From positions 1 through 20,446 of the forward strand of contig JAJTFU010000059.1 of NCBI GenBank assembly GCA_021299075.1: 20,446 nt of DNA, in the 5' to 3' direction. This document shows positions 16,472-20,446 of this stretch, piece by piece. Both the position numbers and the translations under genes were made by a program. Source of the DNA: Novosphingobium sp. (GTDB lineage Bacteria > Pseudomonadota > Alphaproteobacteria > Sphingomonadales > Sphingomonadaceae). Numbering within the stretch: position 1 is the stretch's first letter; each line of letters starts with the position of its first letter. The notes under the pieces are model-generated. The model worked only from the letters and a program-made list of their open reading frames with translations, searched no databases and was not told the DNA's origin.

Positions 16472-16485
16472 CCCCCCAGGGGTAT
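16469..16485. promoter_or_regulatory. CsoR operator (copper-responsive palindrome)
   Basis: ATACCCCCCAGGGGTAT is a perfect 7-bp inverted repeat (ATACCCC/GGGGTAT) with a 3-base centre. It matches the TACCCC-GGGGTA G-tract operators known for Cu(I)-sensing CsoR proteins. It sits in the 69-bp gap between the divergent starts of copA (16430) and csoR (16500) and overlaps the predicted csoR -10 box, so one site can repress both directions. Confidence 0.8.
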
Positions 16486-16499
16486 TGCAAGGGTGGGTT

Positions 16500-16772
16500 A
16501 TGGGAAAACAGACGGAAGCCATCGTCAACCGGCTGAAACGCATCGAGGGCCAGGTTCGCGGCGTCGCGCAGATGGTCGCGGATGAGCGCTATTGCATCGA
16601 TGTCCTGCACCAGGTCCAGGCCATCAAGTCGGCCCTGGCCCGGGCCGAGAGCGAGATCCTGAAGGACCACGCCGCCTGCTGCGTGTCCGAAGCCATCGCC
16701 TCTGGCGATGCCGAGGCCCAGCGCGCCAAGTTTGGCGAGTTGATCGACCTGATCGAGAAAGTGAAGCGTTAG
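16500..16772 (+). CDS. csoR: Cu(I)-sensing repressor CsoR
   Basis: A 90-residue all-helical DUF156 repressor. The family signature is clear: AIVNRLKRIEGQVRGVAQMV, then YCIDVLHQVQAIKSAL, then EILKDHAACCVSEA. Ligand positions C32, H57 and C61 keep the 25- and 4-residue spacing of the C-H-C copper site of CsoR, unlike the C-H-H pattern of nickel/cobalt RcnR or the H-replaced formaldehyde sensor FrmR. ATG 16500 has AAGGG six bases upstream; an in-frame upstream ATG at 16314 lies inside copA and is ignored. It should repress copABC and itself until Cu(I) binds. Its TAG overlaps the convergent PhoX-like gene stop in TTAG (16769-16772). Confidence 0.93.
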   Translation: MGKQTEAIVNRLKRIEGQVRGVAQMVADERYCIDVLHQVQAIKSALARAESEILKDHAACCVSEAIASGDAEAQRAKFGELIDLIEKVKR

Positions 16773-18085
16773 GCCTTGAGATGTGCCCATGGCCCGGTGA
16801 TCGCCAGGGTCTTGGCCGGGCTGTAGAGCTTGACGAACAGCACCCGGCCATCGGGTGAGAAGCAGGCGCCGGCCGGTTCGGTCTGGATGGCGACGCGGGC
16901 CAGCGGATAGGGCTCGCCGCGCCGGGTCAGTCCGCGCAGGTGGTTGTCACTGACCGCGCTGTACTGGTCTTCGCAAACCACCAACTGGCCGTCGGGCGCC
17001 ACGGTCAGGTTGTCGCCATAATTGAACTGGGCAGGATCGGCCGACTCGAAGAACAGCTCCAGGCGATCACCCCCGCGTCCCAGCTTGAGCCTGAAGACCT
17101 GCCCCAGCTTGGCTGCGCCCCCCGATGTGCAGGCGAAGAACAGCTCGCCCGCACCCATGTGGATCCCTTCGCCGCGGGCAAAGAGCGCCGCGCCGAGAGC
17201 CGCCCCGCGCTGGCGCAGATCGTCGTTGGGGCTTTCGGGATTGTCGAGATCGATCCAGCGGACGCGTGCCGTCTGCCCGGCGGACCAGCTGGCCGCTGCC
17301 CAGTTGCGGGTATCGGCGGCGCCGCGCGGATCGTGCAGCGCCAGCGCCTGCAATTGCCCGCCGGCAGCCAGCTTGCCGCGCACTTGCGGCACGAAGCGAT
17401 AGAGCAGGCTGTCGTCGCGGTCCTCGGTCAGATAGATGGTGCCGGTACGTGGATCGACGCAGGCGGCCTCGTGATTGAAGCGGCCTAGCGCCTTGAGTGG
17501 GACGGGGGGCACCGGGCCAGTCGCGCTGGCGGGAACTTCGAACACCCAGCCATGATCCTGGCCAACGCGCGGTCCGGCGCGGGTGACATCTTCCTCGCAG
17601 GTCAGCCAGCTGCCCCACGGGGTGATCCCGCCGGCGCAATTGCGGATCGTACCGGAGAGCGAGCGGAACTGCCGCTCAACCTTCAGGCTCGCCTGGTCAA
17701 GGATCAGCGTCGTGGTGCCGCCCGGCAGGATTGCGCCGCTGCTGTCGCGATCATAGGCTAGCCCGCTGGCACCGCCGCTGTCCTTGCCGGGGCGCAATTC
17801 GTGATTGCGGATCAGCGCCAGCTTGCCGCCGGGCAGAGCGATGCAGCCCATGCCGTCGGCTGCGTCGGGCACGCGGCCGCCATCGTCCATGATCTCGCCC
17901 AGCGCGGAAAGCACACGATAGGAAAAGCCGGCCGGCAGATCGAGCAGGCCGGCCCGATCAGTCAGCAAGGGGCCGTACCCGGCCGCCTGGCGGACTGTTC
18001 GGGCGTGGCAACCGGAAGCCGTCAGCGCGGCAAAGGCGGCGGCGGTGCTGCCGATGAAATGGCGGCGATTGAATGAAAGCGACAT
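16769..18085 (-). CDS. PhoX-like (DUF839) exported phosphatase-family protein
   Basis: A 438-residue protein with a Tat-like leader (NRRHFIGSTAAAFAALTASG followed by Cys); TASGC could be a lipobox. PhoX-family blocks follow: DGMGCIALPGGKLALIRNHE, RNCAGGITPWGSWLTCEEDV (metal-site CEE region), GRFNHEAACVDPRTGTIYLT, EDRDDSLLYRF, FNYGDNLTVAPDGQLVVCED and GACFSPDGRVLFVKLYSPA. PhoX enzymes are beta-propeller, calcium/iron-dependent alkaline phosphatases. The conserved Glu and Cys support membership, but no Pho box is seen and the substrate is unverified. It lies 39 bases downstream of ilvE on the same strand. A GGGCCA/TGGCCC hairpin (18087-18101) occupies the ribosome-site position and no Shine-Dalgarno is visible, so translation may be weak or structure-controlled. 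Confidence 0.85.
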   Translation of the reverse strand: MSLSFNRRHFIGSTAAAFAALTASGCHARTVRQAAGYGPLLTDRAGLLDLPAGFSYRVLSALGEIMDDGGRVPDAADGMGCIALPGGKLALIRNHELRPGKDSGGASGLAYDRDSSGAILPGGTTTLILDQASLKVERQFRSLSGTIRNCAGGITPWGSWLTCEEDVTRAGPRVGQDHGWVFEVPASATGPVPPVPLKALGRFNHEAACVDPRTGTIYLTEDRDDSLLYRFVPQVRGKLAAGGQLQALALHDPRGAADTRNWAAASWSAGQTARVRWIDLDNPESPNDDLRQRGAALGAALFARGEGIHMGAGELFFACTSGGAAKLGQVFRLKLGRGGDRLELFFESADPAQFNYGDNLTVAPDGQLVVCEDQYSAVSDNHLRGLTRRGEPYPLARVAIQTEPAGACFSPDGRVLFVKLYSPAKTLAITGPWAHLKA

Positions 18086-18124
18086 CGGGCCAAGGTGGCC
18101 CAGAATGCCAGGCCTGAAAAGGGC

Positions 18125-19093
18125 CTAGAGCTTCATTACCCAGCCATGCGGATCCGGCGCTTCGCCGCGCTGGATCGAGACCAGCCGGCTGCGTAGCTTT
18201 TGCGTCAGCTGCCCGGGGCCACCACTGCCGATCGTGAACTCGCGATCCCGCCCAGCAACCTTGCCGACCGAGGTGACCACCGCAGCAGTTCCGCAAGCGA
18301 AGGCCTCAAGCAGCGCGCCCGAGGCGGCATCGGCCTGCCACTGGTCAAGGCTATAGGGTTCTTCCGCGACCTTCAGGCCTTCCTCGGCCGCCAGCTGCAG
18401 CAGGCTGTCACGCGTCACACCGGGGAGGATCGTACCGGTCAGCGGCGGGGTGACGATCCGGCCGTCGGCCATCACGAAGAACAGGTTCATCCCGCCCAGT
18501 TCCTCGATCCACTTGTGCTCGGCGGCATCAAGGAACAGCACCTGGTCATGGCCCTTGGCAAAGGCTTCGGCGGTCGGAACGAGGCTGGCGGCGTAATTGC
18601 CGCCGCACTTGGCCGCGCCGGTCCCGCCGGGGGCGGCACGGGTATAGTCCGATACCCAGATCGACACGGCCGGGGCGCCCGACTTGAAGTAATTGCCGGC
18701 CGGGCTGGCGATGACGATGAACTTGTATTCCTTGGCCGGGCGCACGCCCAGGAAGGCCTCGGTCGCGATCATGAAGGGGCGCAGGTAGAGCGAGCCGCCC
18801 TCGACCGAGGGGAACCAGTCGGCATCGACCGCCACCAGCTGGAGGCGATAGGCCTTCAGCCCTTCGAAGATCTCTTGGGCATAGTGCAGCACCGAAGCGG
18901 CCGGATCGAGCGCGATCGGCTGGCGCGGGCCCAGAGTGGCCGAATGCCAGCCCTGGCCCTCGGTCCAGTCGATCGTCACCATGTGATCGGAAAAGATCTT
19001 GCCGAAGCCCGGATCGGCTACCAGCCCGGCGCGTACCGCATCCGCCGTCGGGGCGGGGTGGGGCACATGGGCGAATGTGGTAGCGGCGAGCAT
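18125..19093 (-). CDS. ilvE: Branched-chain amino acid aminotransferase with internal in-frame deletion
   Basis: A fold-type IV PLP aminotransferase for Leu, Ile and Val. Recognisable blocks are HPAPTADAVRAGLVADPGFG, FSDHMVTIDWTEGQGWH, ASVLHYAQEIFEGLKAYR, SLYLRPFMIATEAFLGVRPA, GAAKCGGNYAASLVPTAEAF with the PLP lysine K162, KWIEELGGMNLFFVM with E197, and ACGTAAVVTSVG. The chain is 322 residues against about 360 for the subclass. After KAYR (residue 83) it jumps to LQLVAVDADW, losing about 38-40 residues. The missing part normally carries the FRPxxNxxRF segment with the arginine that holds the PLP phosphate. The frame is kept, but activity is doubtful. ATG 19093 follows AAGGA by about ten bases. 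The gene is followed by the PhoX-like gene. Confidence 0.88.
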   Translation of the reverse strand: MLAATTFAHVPHPAPTADAVRAGLVADPGFGKIFSDHMVTIDWTEGQGWHSATLGPRQPIALDPAASVLHYAQEIFEGLKAYRLQLVAVDADWFPSVEGGSLYLRPFMIATEAFLGVRPAKEYKFIVIASPAGNYFKSGAPAVSIWVSDYTRAAPGGTGAAKCGGNYAASLVPTAEAFAKGHDQVLFLDAAEHKWIEELGGMNLFFVMADGRIVTPPLTGTILPGVTRDSLLQLAAEEGLKVAEEPYSLDQWQADAASGALLEAFACGTAAVVTSVGKVAGRDREFTIGSGGPGQLTQKLRSRLVSIQRGEAPDPHGWVMKL

Positions 19094-19139
19094 CGGGTCG
19101 AAGTCCTTCTGACTGTGAAGCAGCGCCTCTGAATGAAAG

Positions 19140-19165
19140 TTACCTCAAAGACAAGAAAAAGGTAA
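19140..19165 (-). other. Small hairpin in the ilvE leader
   Basis: TTACCT (19140-19145) and AGGTAA (19160-19165) form a 6-bp stem around a 14-base loop, 47 bases upstream of the ilvE start. It has no T-run and could be incidental or part of ilvE 5' control. Confidence 0.25.
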
Positions 19166-19242
19166 TTATCGTGCGAGGGCGGTTGCTACCTGCCGGTCTA
19201 GGCAGAATTGGCCGTTGCGCCAAGAGTAATGACCACAAATGA

Positions 19243-19277
19243 GAAGGGCGGCGCCGGTATCCCGACAACCGCCCTTC
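19243..19277 (-). terminator. Terminator-like hairpin of the structured element
   Basis: GAAGGGCGG (19243-19251) and CCGCCCTTC (19269-19277) form a 9-bp stem, and an inner CGG/CCG pair is closed by GATA on the minus strand. On that strand it is followed by TCATTTGTGG, only moderately T-rich. It stands between the micro-ORF and ilvE, so it could end the small transcript or attenuate read-through into ilvE. Confidence 0.4.
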
Positions 19278-19332
19278 GCATGGTCAGCGGCCGGAAGCGC
19301 CGCTCACGAAGCCTCTATCGCTTACATCGACC

Positions 19333-19389
19333 TCAGCGATAATGCTCCGTTTTGCGGGTTACCGACCTCCCTGCTGAACCATGAGACAT
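19333..19389 (-). CDS. 18-codon micro-ORF with extended Shine-Dalgarno
   Basis: ATG 19389 opens MSHGSAGRSVTRKTEHYR and stops at TGA (19333). The start lies six bases after GGAGG inside GAAAGGAGGTGACC, the strongest ribosome site in the window. Codons such as TCT, TCA, GCA, AGG and GTA are rare in the surrounding genes, so it is not an ordinary highly expressed gene. It holds no Ile, Leu and only one Val codon, so it is not an obvious branched-chain amino acid attenuator for ilvE downstream. It may be a basic small peptide or a translated leader. Function unknown. Confidence 0.35.
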   Translation of the reverse strand: MSHGSAGRSVTRKTEHYR

Positions 19390-19584
19390 CGGTCACCTCC
19401 TTTCGCGCTGTTGAGCCAAGGACCAAACCCCGCGGGGTTGGTCGGGGCCATCGGCGAAGCCCGATGGGCCTTGGAGAGAATGTGAATCATTCAGGCTCAC
19501 ACAACAAGACTTGTATTGATTTTTTTCGGTGTCAGAATCCGGGGCTTCCGGCCTGATCCGTGCCGGTTTTCCACAGTCTGAAAA

Positions 19585-20136
19585 TCAGCGGCAATCCTCG
19601 ATGACCCGGCTCAGCTCGGGTGAGCTGGGAAGGTACAGCGTTTCGTGCCCTTCGCTCTCCAGCGCAAAGCGCCCGCGCGAAAAGGCCATGGCATCAAGCA
19701 GCGGATCGCGCGGTGACAAGGGGACGACCAGCCAGCCGCCCGTGCTGAGGGCCGGATCGTTCGATAGCGGCCGGACCTGGCTGGTGGTGAGGAGGCGCAG
19801 TGCGCTGGCCGAAGCTGCGCGGAGCGGATCGGTCGCCCGGGCGATCTCGACCCGATTGTTCGTCCGGTCGCAGGTCAGCATCATCACCGGATTGGTCCGG
19901 CTTGCGCCGAACGCCACGATCGAGCGCGAATCCAGGCGCGACCAGGTCCAGACACCGCCTGTCTGCGGCGCATCGCGCCAGTCAGCCGGTGCAGGGGGCA
20001 GGGGCACGGCGGTTGCCACTGGCCGCGGCTGGCTGACTACGGGGGGCTGTGGCTGCGGCGCAGGTGCGGGCCTCTGCGGCGCGGCGCAGGAGGCCAGCAG
20101 TGCAGCCAGGACAAGGAGGGGGGCAATTGCCTTCAC
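19585..20136 (-). CDS. Putative outer-membrane or periplasmic lipoprotein, unknown function
   Basis: A 183-residue protein starting at GTG 20136. MKAIAPLLVLAALLASCAAP is a lipoprotein signal with lipobox LASC (lipid-modified C17). A Pro-rich linker (about 18-45) leads to a compact domain (DWRDAPQTGGVWTWSRLDSR, then SIVAFG, VMMLTCDRTNNRVEIARA, RLLTTSQVRPLSNDPALS, GGWLVVPLSPRDPLLDAMAF). It ends in VIEDCR, so two cysteines (TCDR and DCR) may form a disulfide. I do not recognise the family. The frame is open upstream to 20394, across the tlyA start, but only GTG 20136 gives the signal peptide. AAGGGG sits only about two bases before it, an unusually short spacing. It is divergent from tlyA with 27 bases between starts. 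Confidence 0.8.
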   Translation of the reverse strand: MKAIAPLLVLAALLASCAAPQRPAPAPQPQPPVVSQPRPVATAVPLPPAPADWRDAPQTGGVWTWSRLDSRSIVAFGASRTNPVMMLTCDRTNNRVEIARATDPLRAASASALRLLTTSQVRPLSNDPALSTGGWLVVPLSPRDPLLDAMAFSRGRFALESEGHETLYLPSSPELSRVIEDCR

Positions 20137-20163
20137 GCCCCTTCTATGGAAGGAGCGGCGGCG

Positions 20164-20446
20164 ATGGGCAAGGCGGCGAAACAACGGGTGGACCAGCTGC
20201 TGGTCGAACGCGGCCTGGCCGAAAGCCGTTCCCGCGCCCAGGCGCTGGTGCTTGCAGGCGTGGTTTTCTCGGGCGAAACCAAGCTGGCCAAGCCGGGGCA
20301 CACGCTGCCCGCCGATGCCCCTTTGGAAGTGCGCGGCCGCGACCACCCGTGGGTTTCGCGCGGCGGGATCAAGCTGGCCCATGCGATCGAGCACTTCGGG
20401 CTTGATCCGGCGGGCGCCACGGCCATGGATATCGGCAGCTCGACCG
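20164..20446 (+). CDS. tlyA: TlyA-family rRNA 2'-O-methyltransferase, N-terminal part (cut by window edge)
   Basis: The first 94 codons are present. MGKAAKQRVDQLLVERGLAE opens an S4 RNA-binding domain (ESRSRAQALVLAGVVFSGET, then KLAKPGHTLP). HPWVSRGGIKLAHAIEHFGL and AMDIGSST follow, the start of the FtsJ-like SAM-binding Rossmann fold. This order is diagnostic of TlyA, which methylates ribose in 16S/23S rRNA and is often mis-named hemolysin A. ATG 20164 is preferred over ATG 20146 because AAGGAG lies between them, eight bases upstream. Its promoter must lie in or near the start of the divergent lipoprotein gene. Confidence 0.93.
   Translation, partial: MGKAAKQRVDQLLVERGLAESRSRAQALVLAGVVFSGETKLAKPGHTLPADAPLEVRGRDHPWVSRGGIKLAHAIEHFGLDPAGATAMDIGSST

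Larger units (their letters stand above)
19240..19480 (-). ncRNA. Structured intergenic element, candidate regulatory RNA (unidentified)
   Basis: The 491-bp gap 19094-19584 has no ordinary gene. Its middle is highly structured. CCAAGG (19416-19421) and CCTTGG (19469-19474) close a three-way junction. One arm is CCATCGG/CCGATGG (19448-19454/19461-19467) and the other is a GACCAAACCCC/GGGGTTGGTC stem (19421-19443). On the minus strand this lies just before GAAAGGAGGTGACC (19391-19404), a 12-base perfect complement of the 16S rRNA 3' tail within it. An 18-codon ORF, a TATCGCT/AGCGATA hairpin and a terminator-like hairpin (19243-19277) follow. A cis-regulatory mRNA leader or sRNA is possible. I do not recognise the family. 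The minus orientation is favoured by the start codon and terminator; on the plus strand the same bases would be an anti-Shine-Dalgarno. Confidence 0.4.

Noticed and set aside
19240..19480. 6S RNA, SRP RNA, RNase P RNA or split tmRNA as identity of the structured element
   Set aside because: None of the diagnostic sequences I know for these RNAs (SRP GGTCAGGTCCGGAAGGAAGC, tmRNA acceptor end, RNase P conserved cores) is present; 6S could not be matched by eye.
19518..19526. T-run as an intrinsic terminator on the plus strand
   Set aside because: No adequate stem precedes it; on the minus strand it is an A-run that more likely belongs to an AT-rich promoter region.
19239..19556. A 105-codon plus-strand open frame in the ilvE-lipoprotein gap
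   Set aside because: No ribosome site, no recognisable protein, codon use unlike the neighbours, and it crosses the hairpins of the structured element.

Overview
The window looks like a high-GC alphaproteobacterial chromosome, most likely Sphingomonadales. The signs are a large TonB-dependent receptor carrying an EIVVTATKR TonB box, a class II DAHP synthase followed by a spermidine-synthase-like protein, strongly GC3-biased codons and GTG starts. No insertion sequence, phage gene or CRISPR array is visible. The calls rest on reading motifs and comparing remembered family sequences; no database search was run.

Layout. 1-538 (-) is the start of typA/bipA, cut by the window edge. 692-3325 (+) is a TonB-dependent receptor closed by a strong hairpin, and 3435-6425 (+) is a secreted two-unit M16 metallopeptidase. 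6522-8578 (+) is a translationally coupled pair, class II DAHP synthase and a SAM-fold protein. 8575-10651 (-) is a damaged acyl-CoA dehydrogenase / quinone oxidoreductase pair. 10813-10887 (-) is tRNA-Gln(TTG), followed by a broken yghU-type glutathione transferase gene. 11826-12245 (+) is an unknown small protein. 12297-13527 (+) is asd, preceded by what reads as a ribosome-mediated attenuator. 13554-16430 (-) is a copper-resistance operon copA-copB-copC, divergent from csoR (16500-16772, +) across a perfect CsoR-type palindrome. 16769-18085 (-) is a PhoX-like protein and 18125-19093 (-) is ilvE. 19094-19584 has no conventional gene but holds a structured element with a micro-ORF. 19585-20136 (-) is a lipoprotein and 20164-20446 (+) is the start of tlyA.

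Two observations stand out. First, asd is preceded by a 28-codon ORF whose first half is crowded with Thr, Ile, Lys and Met codons, the end products made from aspartate semialdehyde. It is followed by two mutually exclusive helices, the classic layout of transcription attenuation. Second, four loci between about 9.5 and 18.9 kb (acyl-CoA dehydrogenase/quinone oxidoreductase, yghU, copB, ilvE) each lack a stretch I estimate at roughly 80-180 bp, usually with a frame change, while the first 9 kb looks intact. This is either recent gene decay or collapsed assembly gaps, and affects how any of these genes should be interpreted.

Working together: CsoR probably represses both itself and the copper operon, whose products oxidise and bind copper in the periplasm, although copB is broken. 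Aromatic (DAHP synthase), aspartate-family (asd) and branched-chain (ilvE) amino-acid genes lie in the same region but are not in one operon.
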